Translations under genes and position numbers: made by a program
In this document: piece by piece, positions 19,472 through 28,235 of the stretch
Layout of the letters: every line of letters starts with the position of its first letter
How positions within the stretch are numbered: the first letter of the stretch is position 1
Assembly: GCF_024228675.1 (NCBI RefSeq)
Contig: NZ_CP100461.1
Location: 1,426,001-1,490,000, forward strand
Reading direction: 5' to 3'
DNA: 64,000 bases
Source of the DNA: Salinigranum marinum
GTDB taxonomy: Archaea > Halobacteriota > Halobacteria > Halobacteriales > Haloferacaceae
Notes under the pieces: model-generated
The model's database searches: none
What the model was told of the DNA's origin: nothing
What the model saw: only the letters and a program-made list of their open reading frames with translations

Positions 19472-21613
19472 ATGAACTGGTCGACGACCATCAATCTGGG
19501 TGGATTCGGGAACTCCGCCGGGATGGAGTGGCAGACCGTCAAGAGTTGGGAGTCGTTCACCAACTTCTTCGAGGGAGCCGTACATATAGACGCGGTGACT
19601 TACTGTGAGTCCCCCGGTCTTCTCCTCGACCTGTTCGATCAACGTGGGTCACAATTGGAGACGATGGACGTTCTCGTCGGCAACCGAGAGGAGTATCAAT
19701 CCTCGGTCAACGACGTGAACGTCGCTCGGCAACTCGAACAGTACTACCGTGACGACAAGCTCATTATCCGGCTGAAGAACCGGAAAGTCGTCCACTCGAA
19801 GCTCTATCGAATCGTCAAGGAGGACGAGGAGGTCACGCTCATCTCAGGAAGCGCCAATTTCTCCTACAACAGCTGGAAGAACCAGACCAACAGTGTCGTC
19901 GTGTTCGATACGGAGGTGGGATCCCAACTCGACCAACAGTTCCAGCAGTGGATCGACGACCATCGTGATAACTACGCAAACGAGATCTTCATGGAGGACT
20001 TGGTGAAGGAACTGGAGCAACTTGACGACGAGGAGGAGAAGGAGCGACGAATCGAACTATGGATCGACAATCGCGACACTCAGCTCTCGGAACAAGGGGA
20101 GTTTCACTCCAACGTCGGCAACGAGTTGGAGAAGCTTGGTGGCGAGGTCGACCGCGTGGTCGGGGTAACTGACGACCCCGACGAGGCGGACGAGGTTGTC
20201 ACAATCCAACACGAAGAGGTCGTGCCAGAAGACGAGGAGACCGGATCCAGCTCGGATGGATCAGGCGATAACGCCGAGAGTACTCCGGAAGGAGTCACCG
20301 CAGCAAGGACGCCCGAGTACACCATCACGCTCTCGACCCAAGGATACGAGAACGATGGCTACGTCAACCAGATGAAAACCGACCTCAAGCGCCGAGGCGC
20401 AGACGTCGGCTCCGACGCCATCACGACACCCATCGAGGGCTACACGAACTACCTACAGACACGCTACGACGTGCCAAAGATGTGGGTGGACGAGGGTGCA
20501 GGACGCGTTCACCTCCAGCACGGAGAACACCACCGAATTCTCACTGCCGACCACGATCCGGATCCAGCGGTACTCGATGCCGCTCTCTCGAATATCGAGG
20601 ACTACGTGGAGACGGTCGATAGGTGGGGAGAAACGAACAACAGCCGAGCGGTGAAGGCCCACATGTACGAGGGGATACTCTACGGGCTGTGGGCACCCTT
20701 CGTCAATCTGTACGCTCGTCAGTTCTATGGGAACGTGACCCTCGACAACGCCCTACAGTATCTGTACATCTTCGGCGAGTCCGACGCCGGCAAGGACATG
20801 TTCACCGAGTTCGTTCTGCGTCTCGTCTCGGACGACCTCGTTACGGGTGGGGCAGATGCCGACAACGTGGGGAAGAACCAGATTCGGGCACTTCGGAACA
20901 TCGACACCGTGTTTCCCTACATGATCTCCGACATCTCGAAGCAGAAGATCGAACGCATCGACACCCTGCGGAACTTCTGGCAGGACTCGTGGCATCCGAC
21001 GAACGACATCGCCTACCCGTCGATCATCTTCACGAGTAACGACTCCCGGCCGAATGACTGGTTCCGCAACCGGACGAAGATGCTTCACTTTGACGTGGCG
21101 TTCCCCTCAAATCCCGAGGATGAGGGGTTCTACGAGGCACAACAGGATTTGAACGAGATCCTCGACGAGCGCAATCCGATATTCGCCTACGTCTCTCGTC
21201 GTATCCTCGAAAACGAGATGTACCTCGATGCGGCTGGGACAGTCGAAGACGTTCGACGCGTCTTCCTCGACTTCTACGATCAGGCCGGCAGAAAGATCCC
21301 GGAGTACTTCCCAAGGGAGCCTGCGAATCGCCGGTACAATATCGGGAAACGAAAGTGGCGTCAGGCGTACGAACGGGGCGATGTCGAATTCGAGCGTCGT
21401 GAAGACCAGCTCATCGCCGAGTTCAGTCTGGAGCCACATGAACTCTACAGCTACCGCAAGACGCTCCCGACGAAGATGCGACCCGAGAAGAGCGGTCGGA
21501 ACATTATCGTCAAGAATCCCGACGACTTCAGCGAGTGGCTCAATCTAAACGAACTGACTGCCCCTGACGACGCTGATACCGAAGGTGGGTTCCTGAGCCG
21601 CCTCTTTGGGTGA
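19472..21613 (+). CDS. PLD-like nuclease fused to a P-loop ATPase domain
   Basis: A 713-aa two-part protein. Residues 1-170 form a phospholipase-D-type nuclease-like domain with one HxK motif (H108-S-K110) followed by SGSANFS near 127. An acidic linker with low complexity spans 220-280. Residues 430-600 form a P-loop domain. Its Walker A-like sequence GESDAGKD (435-442) ends in Asp instead of Ser/Thr. A later SIIFTSNDS resembles a sensor-1 asparagine of AAA+ or superfamily-3 viral helicases. A leaderless start at ATG 19472 is supported by the TATA element at 19441-19448. It follows the herA operon and may be a partner effector. I know of no named family with this exact order. Confidence 0.7.
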   Translation: MNWSTTINLGGFGNSAGMEWQTVKSWESFTNFFEGAVHIDAVTYCESPGLLLDLFDQRGSQLETMDVLVGNREEYQSSVNDVNVARQLEQYYRDDKLIIRLKNRKVVHSKLYRIVKEDEEVTLISGSANFSYNSWKNQTNSVVVFDTEVGSQLDQQFQQWIDDHRDNYANEIFMEDLVKELEQLDDEEEKERRIELWIDNRDTQLSEQGEFHSNVGNELEKLGGEVDRVVGVTDDPDEADEVVTIQHEEVVPEDEETGSSSDGSGDNAESTPEGVTAARTPEYTITLSTQGYENDGYVNQMKTDLKRRGADVGSDAITTPIEGYTNYLQTRYDVPKMWVDEGAGRVHLQHGEHHRILTADHDPDPAVLDAALSNIEDYVETVDRWGETNNSRAVKAHMYEGILYGLWAPFVNLYARQFYGNVTLDNALQYLYIFGESDAGKDMFTEFVLRLVSDDLVTGGADADNVGKNQIRALRNIDTVFPYMISDISKQKIERIDTLRNFWQDSWHPTNDIAYPSIIFTSNDSRPNDWFRNRTKMLHFDVAFPSNPEDEGFYEAQQDLNEILDERNPIFAYVSRRILENEMYLDAAGTVEDVRRVFLDFYDQAGRKIPEYFPREPANRRYNIGKRKWRQAYERGDVEFERREDQLIAEFSLEPHELYSYRKTLPTKMRPEKSGRNIIVKNPDDFSEWLNLNELTAPDDADTEGGFLSRLFG

Positions 21614-21727
21614 TGGAACCGGACGACTGGTTTGTTCGTCGAATCGAGGCTCGTTTCGTGCAACAATATGAGTCATACGCTGCCGCCGTGTTCAACATTT
21701 ATTTATATCGAATGGTGTCAGTCGACC

Positions 21728-21952
21728 GTGCCGTCTATCGTCGACAATTGCGACGCGTGCGACGCCGAGGTCGAATGGGAAGTCGATGAAGACCTACAAC
21801 ATTCCTCCTGTTCCAAGTGTGGGACAAGACACATCGTGTCTGTCCACGAGCAGATGGTGTCTGAGCATGAAGAAAAGACCGAAGCAGAACGCCAAGAGAT
21901 GTTCAATCGCCTGAACGAGTGGATGGACGAGAGGAGAATCGGACGTCAGTGA
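21728..21952 (+). CDS. small zinc-ribbon protein, 74 aa
   Basis: Reading from GTG 21728 gives a 74-aa protein with two CxxC pairs (CDAC at 8-11 and CSKC at about 29-32), then a charged helix rich in Glu and Arg. A TATA-like tttatata at about 21699-21707 lies about 25 bases upstream, which is why I chose this GTG over in-frame starts further upstream. Likely a DNA- or protein-binding zinc finger. Function unknown. Confidence 0.6.
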   Translation: MPSIVDNCDACDAEVEWEVDEDLQHSSCSKCGTRHIVSVHEQMVSEHEEKTEAERQEMFNRLNEWMDERRIGRQ

Positions 21953-22124
21953 TCACCCAGTCGTACATAGCATAGACACGAACACGCGTGGAACAGATGG
22001 TTTCAGGCGGCCTCATGAATCAATGTCCCTTTTTCAGTTGCTCTCGCTACGACGATCGACCAGAGAGACAGCAGCCTGCGGGTTAGAGTATATACCAGAA
22101 GGTTGGCTACGGGAGGGGTGCAGA

Positions 22125-22343
22125 ATGACCGATTACGTCAGAGCACTGCACCCGTGCCCAGAACACGAGGGATGGTCAGACGATATCCCGGACGAACAGC
22201 TCCCCGGATGCGGAGAGACAGTACTAATCGAGTACCGTGATGCACCCCCGGTCGAGGAGGGTGACGTATTCCGAGACACCTGTCCGTCCTGCAAACGTCA
22301 CAACGCTCGTCTGGAGGTACTCGTCGTCCACAGAGAGGATTAG
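22125..22343 (+). CDS. small zinc-binding protein, 72 aa
   Basis: A small acidic protein with ATG at 22125 and a tatata element about 33 bases upstream. Cysteines occur as C-P-E-H near residue 11, a C in PGCGE, and C-P-S-C-K near 53, suggesting one zinc site. It resembles no family I can name. It is one of two consecutive small zinc proteins between the PLD fusion and the methyltransferase gene. Confidence 0.55.
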   Translation: MTDYVRALHPCPEHEGWSDDIPDEQLPGCGETVLIEYRDAPPVEEGDVFRDTCPSCKRHNARLEVLVVHRED

Positions 22344-22462
22344 TCGAGAACCTCTCCTCGAGACGATCCCGCTCGGCAAAACGGCGATGCAATGGCCGGA
22401 TACAACCGGTCACTTAATACTTAGGGTTATATTTCCAAACCGAGAGGTAGTATTGTCGCTTA

Positions 22463-22484
22463 GAATGGGTATATAAGCCCATTC
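22463..22484. promoter_or_regulatory. palindrome enclosing a TATA box, upstream of the ParB-methyltransferase gene
   Basis: GAATGGG-tatataag-CCCATTC has perfect 7-bp arms around a loop that reads as a TATA box. A second TATA-like ttatatat (22503-22510) lies 21-28 bases before the chosen GTG start at 22531. A protein bound to the palindrome would block the upstream promoter, so two start points, one repressible, are possible. Confidence 0.5.
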
Positions 22485-22530
22485 ATAGGCGATGTTGACT
22501 GGTTATATATTATTGCTTATAATAGTTGCT

Positions 22531-23859
22531 GTGGCTTTCGAAGAACATCAGATCGAGTTCGTTCCAATTGACCGGCCGACCCTCAATCCACGAAACGAGG
22601 AGGTGTACTCTGACCGTGAGGACTTGAGCGACTCTTTCGTCGAAAGTATCCGGAAGGACGGCATCCTCCAACCATTAGTGGTAGCGGCCGACTGGCTACT
22701 CATATCGGGTCACCGACGTCTTGAGGCCGCTAAGAGGGTCGGATTCGACGAAGTCCCGGTGATCATGAGGGAGTTTACAGGCGAGCTTGAACGCCTCGAA
22801 GCCCTTGTTCAATACAACCTCCACCGGGAGAAAACGTACAGCCAGAAGATGCGGGAGGCAGAATTACTGGCCGAGGTAGAAGCCGAACGAGCGAAACGAC
22901 GGCAGGGCACCCGTACAGACCTTCGGGAAAATCTTCCCACAAGTGGTCAACGTGAGTACGGACGTACCCGTGATAAGGTCGCTTCGGCAGTCGGGCTGGG
23001 TAGCGGAAAGACGTACGAAAAGGCTCTTGCCGTATGGAACGCAGCAGAGTTGGGCGATCCGGTCGCGAAAGGTGCGGTCACGCGTCTCGACACAGGTGAC
23101 AGTTCTATCGAGAGCGCATGGCGGAAAGTCCGCAAACGGCATCCCACGGACGGCACTCCAAACACGAGAGAGACAGCAAAGAGCAACGGCGAACAGATAG
23201 ACCCCAACGACCTAATCCTATCCGCGCACCAAGCTCATAACGACGTTGTGTTCAAAAAAATCCTTGACCTCCACGTCGAGCGAGGATCTGTTGTCGCCGA
23301 CGTGACGTTCAACGAGGGGACGTTCTGGAAGCAGGTACCCCACGACGCGTACACCATACTTGCGACCGACATTAATCCGAAGTACTCTCCGTACTGTGAG
23401 GCGGTTGTCGATTATCGTGACCTACCTTACGAGGACAACAATATTGACGCAGTCGTACTGGATCCACCGTACGCGGAGGGCTTCTATTCCCCATCGGAAC
23501 CATCTGACGAGGATGACTACTGGATCAAAGAGCGATACGGGGATGGGTCGAGAAGTGAGTTCACTTACCATGAGGCAGTCATCAACGAGTACGTTCTGGC
23601 TGGTCGGGAAGCCCACCGAGTTCTGGCGGACGATGGTGTCCTAATCGTCAAACTCCAAGACGAGGTGTCCCGTAACCAGCAACGACTCACGCACGTCGAA
23701 GTGACCAACATCTACGAGCAACAACTCGGGTTCACTGCAGAGGATCTATTTGTAGTCGTGAGGCCGGACAGGCCCACCTTCTCGAACATCAAGCGTCAGC
23801 GACGAGCGAGAAAGAACCACTCGTACTTCATCGTTTACAAGAAGCAGACCGTGAGCTAG
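22531..23859 (+). CDS. ParB/Srx-like domain fused to a DNA methyltransferase
   Basis: A 442-aa protein. Residues 1-100 form a ParB/sulfiredoxin-like domain with the GHRRL motif (about 58-62) and a KDGILQPLVV strand-turn. The C-terminal half is an amino-methyltransferase. Motif IV is D311-P-P-Y314 and the motif-I region is DVTFNEGTFW, a form seen in methylases of haloviruses and plasmids. Substrate is N6-adenine or N4-cytosine; the site is unreadable. GTG 22531 fits the TATA at 22503-22510; an upstream ATG at 22492 would add a hydrophobic 13-residue leader. No matching restriction gene is adjacent, so it may be a solitary modification enzyme. The stop overlaps the end of the convergent next gene. 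Confidence 0.85.
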   Translation: MAFEEHQIEFVPIDRPTLNPRNEEVYSDREDLSDSFVESIRKDGILQPLVVAADWLLISGHRRLEAAKRVGFDEVPVIMREFTGELERLEALVQYNLHREKTYSQKMREAELLAEVEAERAKRRQGTRTDLRENLPTSGQREYGRTRDKVASAVGLGSGKTYEKALAVWNAAELGDPVAKGAVTRLDTGDSSIESAWRKVRKRHPTDGTPNTRETAKSNGEQIDPNDLILSAHQAHNDVVFKKILDLHVERGSVVADVTFNEGTFWKQVPHDAYTILATDINPKYSPYCEAVVDYRDLPYEDNNIDAVVLDPPYAEGFYSPSEPSDEDDYWIKERYGDGSRSEFTYHEAVINEYVLAGREAHRVLADDGVLIVKLQDEVSRNQQRLTHVEVTNIYEQQLGFTAEDLFVVVRPDRPTFSNIKRQRRARKNHSYFIVYKKQTVS

Positions 23860-24359
23860 ACCTCGATATAGCCTCGTTTCTTGAGATACCGGTATTGGTC
23901 GTCGCGATCGCGGAGGATCCCATACGTCTTCATAGCCTTGTCTGCGTGGCGTTGGAGAGCGTCGACATCCTCGATGACGGCACCGTCGTAATAATCGAAC
24001 TCCGTGGTGACGTCGACGAGCTTCTCACTGTCCAGCATACACCACGCGTGTTCGAGACCGCCGATGTCGAGGTCGAAAACACCGGCGAACCCATCCGTGT
24101 ACCAGAATCGACTATCGTACTCCCACATCTTGAGAGAATTAGCCCAGCAGGCCTTCGTTTGAGGTTCCGTCTCTTCAATCGCCTCGGCGACCAGTTCACG
24201 TTCGGCCTCGGTCAACTCCTTCGAGACGGTAACCGGTCTCCCCGCAATCTGGTCGTGTTCGATACCACTACTGTTCACTGACTGACCGTGGTCGGCGACG
24301 AACTTGTGGACTGGAGATCGGCTCTTCGATGCGTGGACGAATTCCGTGGCGAGGTTCAA
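23856..24359 (-). CDS. hypothetical protein, 167 aa
   Basis: An acidic protein of 167 aa ending inside the tail of the methyltransferase gene (4-base convergent overlap). Visible are a helical ELTEAERELVAEAIEETEPQ segment, a tryptophan/tyrosine-rich middle (WEYDSRFWYTDGFAG), and a CMLDSEKLVD segment. No catalytic motif is evident. I do not recognise the family. Confidence 0.6.
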   Translation of the reverse strand: MNLATEFVHASKSRSPVHKFVADHGQSVNSSGIEHDQIAGRPVTVSKELTEAERELVAEAIEETEPQTKACWANSLKMWEYDSRFWYTDGFAGVFDLDIGGLEHAWCMLDSEKLVDVTTEFDYYDGAVIEDVDALQRHADKAMKTYGILRDRDDQYRYLKKRGYIEV

Positions 24360-24498
24360 CTACACGTGGAGGGACTCCCCGGTTTAGTCCCGTTGTCTCG
24401 GGGGGCCAGAACTGTAGACAACTCACATTGCCGAGATGACTACAACGATTCGCTTTCGGTACGGTGGATTAACAGTAGTCGGTGGGGAACGAGGTGTA

Positions 24499-25203
24499 AT
24501 GAGTGCCGGCAACGACCAACTCCGGAGAGAGCTCGATGCGAAATTCCGTCCCCCACTGGACGTACTGCTTGACCCATCCCTCCTCGTCGCTCATAGCTCA
24601 CTCAAGCGCCTGACCGGCTCCAAGATCTTCGAATCACAGACGCAAGCGACGCTCGGAGAAATGCCCACGAAGCCGCGAATCGGAGACCTGTGTGTCCCTG
24701 CGACCTTTCGAGAGCTACTCGAAAGCGGGGACGAACAAGTCGTCGAAAACACCGGTGTGTGGAGTTTCTATCGAGGACAGGCTGAGGCTGCGTCCCGTGA
24801 CCAAATCATCGACTCGCTCGACAGAAACAGTGTAACCGGGTACTCGGTAGACTCCAGCCCCACGAAACTGCAGTGGGAGGAGGCACTGGACGGGTCGGTT
24901 CCGGACGAACAGCTACAGAACACGCTCAACGAAGAGTGTGGGTTCCTTCGGTCTGGTGGAATTGTCCTGTCGAGGACACCGACGTTCGTCAAAACGCTAC
25001 GTGATGCAGGCTTGCCGACGGTCGATATCGGAAATGCACCTCTGGACGGTGATGTCAGCGAAAAATTGGCAGACATCGGGTACAGGAGTCCAGCAAGCGT
25101 CTGCGTGTTCAGTGTCTCGACGGCAGGGTCGACGGTCGATGCGCTCGTCGGTAACATCCTTTCGACTAATACCGATATGCTCCTCTACCGGCTTGGTACG
25201 TGA
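24499..25203 (+). CDS. hypothetical protein, 234 aa, possibly PIN-like
   Basis: An unrecognised acidic protein. The early segment VLLDPSLLVAHSS has the look of a PIN-domain first strand (hydrophobic strand, Asp, Ser/Thr, small hydrophobics). A second strand IVLSRTPTFVKTLRDAGL follows in the middle, but the other conserved acids cannot be placed with confidence. I chose ATG 24499; an upstream ATG at 24436 is in frame and possible. It is convergent to the coiled-coil/zinc gene with 8 bases between stops. Confidence 0.5.
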   Translation: MSAGNDQLRRELDAKFRPPLDVLLDPSLLVAHSSLKRLTGSKIFESQTQATLGEMPTKPRIGDLCVPATFRELLESGDEQVVENTGVWSFYRGQAEAASRDQIIDSLDRNSVTGYSVDSSPTKLQWEEALDGSVPDEQLQNTLNEECGFLRSGGIVLSRTPTFVKTLRDAGLPTVDIGNAPLDGDVSEKLADIGYRSPASVCVFSVSTAGSTVDALVGNILSTNTDMLLYRLGT

Positions 25204-25211
25204 CACCCCAC

Positions 25212-26375
25212 TCAGTTACTGCAACACTCAATCCCAATCAGCCGTCTACCGTCGATTATCACAGGGTTCTCTGCCGTCAGCTCCCGACCACACCAGTCAC
25301 ACGCCGGATCCTCCATGACTCCAGAGCCGACTGCATACGGATACGACACTGTCGTTGAGGCGTCGTCGAGTCGGAGTGAAAGTTCGAGGTCGCCCCGTTC
25401 GTACATGACCGACGTCGCAGTAACGGGCCGAATCCGAACGGTGAGGGAGTGACGTTCTCGTATTTCTGCACGTTTCTCCGGAAACCCTCTCTCGATCTGG
25501 ATCGTCAGATCGTCCAGCTCCGATCTGACATCGTCCAGTTCGGCACGAAGCTCCTTGCGCTTCCGAAGTGCCTCCACGCGTTCGGTCTGTTCAGCAGCCG
25601 TATCGATGGTGTCTGTCACCTCGGCGATTCGGTCGGTCAACGAGTCGATGTCCTCCTCTAGCTCGGAGCGTCGTTGACGTGCGAACTGCCTGTACTCGTC
25701 GAGTTCCACATCAGCGGCACGCGTCGCCCGCTCTCGCGTGTCCCGGACAACCGGAGCTATTGCGTCCTCGGCGTGGTTACGAGCGGTGTCGAGGCTATCC
25801 AACAGCTCTCGCTCGTCGACGTTCCGGCCTTCAGAGGGTGTCTGTCGGTCGCTTCCCTCGGTCAGGTCGAGATACGTCTCGGCCAGTCGAGGACGTCGCT
25901 CGTCGTCGCCGAGGTCGACAGCGACAGCGTGGAGATCTTCAGTCTGGTACTCGCTGACCGTCTCTATCCCGACGTGGAAGAGCGTACAGAGCGCCCGTCG
26001 GTCGTAGTACGGCGTGAACTTCTGGTCGGTGACCTCGGCCGGCCCCTCTGTGATCCACGGTGGGAGTCGGGGTTCACAGTCCTGCCATGTGAGAGCGACC
26101 GACCCGACTGGGGTTCGATTTGCGGCTTCGTCGATTAGTCGTTCGACGAAGGCGCTCTCTGGGGCGACGGCGAGTGCTCCCTCGCCGACCTCGGCCGGAT
26201 CGTTTGCAATCTCCAGAACTGCGCCGTCCAGCTCGAGGTCAGTCTCGGCGTCGTCCGGGAGAGTGACTCTCCATCGCCGTCCCTCCTTCGTGATTTCGGC
26301 TCCGAGGCAGGTTAGATACGCTTCGGTGAGCCGCTCGACTGCCCGCTCCGTCACGGCCATCGCGGCATCAGTCAT
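25212..26375 (-). CDS. coiled-coil protein with C-terminal zinc site, partner of the SNF2 helicase
   Basis: A 387-aa protein whose start overlaps the SNF2 helicase stop by eight bases, so the two are translationally coupled. Residues 1-140 are a mixed alpha/beta domain. Residues 190-290 are a long coiled coil (repeated Glu/Arg/Leu heptads). The last 35 residues hold C-D-W-C and a terminal C-C pair, consistent with one zinc ion. Its position implies it works with the helicase, perhaps as a specificity or clamp subunit. I do not know a named family. Confidence 0.75.
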   Translation of the reverse strand: MTDAAMAVTERAVERLTEAYLTCLGAEITKEGRRWRVTLPDDAETDLELDGAVLEIANDPAEVGEGALAVAPESAFVERLIDEAANRTPVGSVALTWQDCEPRLPPWITEGPAEVTDQKFTPYYDRRALCTLFHVGIETVSEYQTEDLHAVAVDLGDDERRPRLAETYLDLTEGSDRQTPSEGRNVDERELLDSLDTARNHAEDAIAPVVRDTRERATRAADVELDEYRQFARQRRSELEEDIDSLTDRIAEVTDTIDTAAEQTERVEALRKRKELRAELDDVRSELDDLTIQIERGFPEKRAEIRERHSLTVRIRPVTATSVMYERGDLELSLRLDDASTTVSYPYAVGSGVMEDPACDWCGRELTAENPVIIDGRRLIGIECCSN

Positions 26376-28119
26376 CGCTGGCCCCCAGATCGAATCCCTC
26401 GAACACGCCGCTGTTGAAGTCGTTCAGCTTGTCGGCGAGGTCACGCTGTTCCTGCAGGTCGATCGCCATCGCGTCGAAGTCGTTCTCCAACTCGACCTCT
26501 GAGCCCGCGTTGACCAGCCGATCGAACACGTCGTCCTCGAAATTCCGGCCAGTCTCTTCCAGCCGGGTCAGTATCTCGCTCAGCTCGCCGACGGACTGCT
26601 GGAACAGGTCGATTTTGTGGTAGAGCCGCTCCAGCACGTACTCCTCGATGGTATCCTTGAGCGCGATGTTGAAGACGTAGACTTCCCGATCCTGTCCGAT
26701 ACGGTGGATCCGCCCGATGCGCTGCTCCACCTTCATCGGATTCCACGGGAGGTCGTAGTTGACCATCACGTTGCAGAACTGGAGGTTGCGGCCCTCGTTC
26801 ATCGCGTCCGTCGAGACGAGCACACCGCCTTCCTCCTCGAACCGCTTGACGATCTCTTCCTTCTGGTCGCTGGTGTGCCCACCGTGGAATGGGTGGGTCG
26901 TGTATCCCGCCTCGTCGAGCCGATCAAGTATCGCCTGCTGGGTGGCTCGGAACTGCGTAAAGACGATTACCCGGCCTTTGTCGACTCGTTCGCGGGCCTC
27001 CTCGGTGATATGCTGGACGCGTTCCAACTTCGTCGGGGTCTCGACAGCGTCAACGCGTTCGAGGATCTGTTCGAGCTGGTCAGTGTGGGCTGGCTGCTTC
27101 CCCTCCTCCAGTTGTTTCTCGACCGTCCCTCGGAGCGCAGCTGGGCTGCTGACGACTTCCTTCTGGAGAGTCATCAGCACCAGCTTCTGTCCCCCGCTCT
27201 CGCTGTACGCCGCTCTCACGTAGTCTGTGACGGACTGGTAGAGGTCGCGCTCGGCTGGCGACGGATCGAAGGTACGCGTCGTCACGTTGCGCGGCGTGAA
27301 GTCGATGTCCGTCTCCTCTCGGCGATTGCGGATCATCACCTTGCGCAACCGGTTCTGGAGTTCGTTGCGATTGACCAGCGTCTCCTGCGAGGAGTTGATG
27401 AAGTAGTGGTGGAACGACTCACGCGTCCCGAACAGACCCGGCCGCAGGAGAGAGACAATATTGTAGAGGTCGGTGACGTCGTTCTGTATCGGCGTCGCCG
27501 TGAGGAAGAACGCGTAGTCGTACGAGAGCTTCTGGAGGAGTTCGTAGCGGTCGGTGTCCTCGTTCTTGACGTAGTGGGCCTCGTCGAGCACGAGGACGTC
27601 CCAGTCGCGACTGAGGACGGTCGTGCGGTTGCTCTCACTCTTCGCGGTGTCTATGCTGGCGATGATGTGGTCGTGGGCGTCGAAGCCGGCGAAGTCGTCG
27701 TCGTAGTTGCAGGTAAAGTCGAGACCGAACTTCTCCAGCATCTCGGCCTGCCACTGCTGGGCGAGCTGTGCCGGCGTGAGGATCAACACGGCGTCGTCGG
27801 TGCCGCGATAGTGCATCTCCTTCAGAATCATCCCGACCTCGATGGTCTTGCCGAGGCCGACCTCGTCGGCGAGGAGGGCTTTGCCGTCCATCTCGAAGAG
27901 CGCCCGGTGGGCGGCGTTCACCTGATGTTCGAGGAGCTTGACGTTCTCCTCATCGAGGTGCGAGAGCGAGCGGAGTTCGGTATCGGGCTGGCCAGCCTTG
28001 AGTCGGTTGGCCTGTACCGTGAGGAGGTGGTCGCCGAGGGACGACGCGTCGGCGAGACGGTCGGTCAGATCGGTGTCCTCGTGGCGGATTTCGACGTCCA
28101 CGAGGTCGTCTGTCGTCAT
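26368..28119 (-). CDS. SNF2/RapA-type superfamily 2 DNA translocase
   Basis: A 583-aa SF2 ATPase of the SNF2 family. Motif I DEVGLGKT is at 85-92, motif II DEAH at 179-182, motif III LTATPIQND follows, and the second RecA domain contains VFTQFRAT and the motif VI stretch QRIGRIHRIGQ. It lacks a nuclease domain; the C-terminal 80 residues are helical. Such stand-alone translocases are core parts of DISARM-class-1 and DUF499/DUF1156 defence systems. A decayed copy of its first 31 codons lies at 35635-35727, next to the PIN/partner genes, which suggests its original position in the operon. Confidence 0.93.
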   Translation of the reverse strand: MTTDDLVDVEIRHEDTDLTDRLADASSLGDHLLTVQANRLKAGQPDTELRSLSHLDEENVKLLEHQVNAAHRALFEMDGKALLADEVGLGKTIEVGMILKEMHYRGTDDAVLILTPAQLAQQWQAEMLEKFGLDFTCNYDDDFAGFDAHDHIIASIDTAKSESNRTTVLSRDWDVLVLDEAHYVKNEDTDRYELLQKLSYDYAFFLTATPIQNDVTDLYNIVSLLRPGLFGTRESFHHYFINSSQETLVNRNELQNRLRKVMIRNRREETDIDFTPRNVTTRTFDPSPAERDLYQSVTDYVRAAYSESGGQKLVLMTLQKEVVSSPAALRGTVEKQLEEGKQPAHTDQLEQILERVDAVETPTKLERVQHITEEARERVDKGRVIVFTQFRATQQAILDRLDEAGYTTHPFHGGHTSDQKEEIVKRFEEEGGVLVSTDAMNEGRNLQFCNVMVNYDLPWNPMKVEQRIGRIHRIGQDREVYVFNIALKDTIEEYVLERLYHKIDLFQQSVGELSEILTRLEETGRNFEDDVFDRLVNAGSEVELENDFDAMAIDLQEQRDLADKLNDFNSGVFEGFDLGASDD

Positions 28120-28235
28120 CTATTCGCCCATCAATACGACGTTACTTGTAACTCAATGGTCGTCGCTGTATTAATTGGGAAGAAACGTCGCTTCCATCGA
28201 AATCAACCAGCACTATTTGGCGGTGAAATGATATA

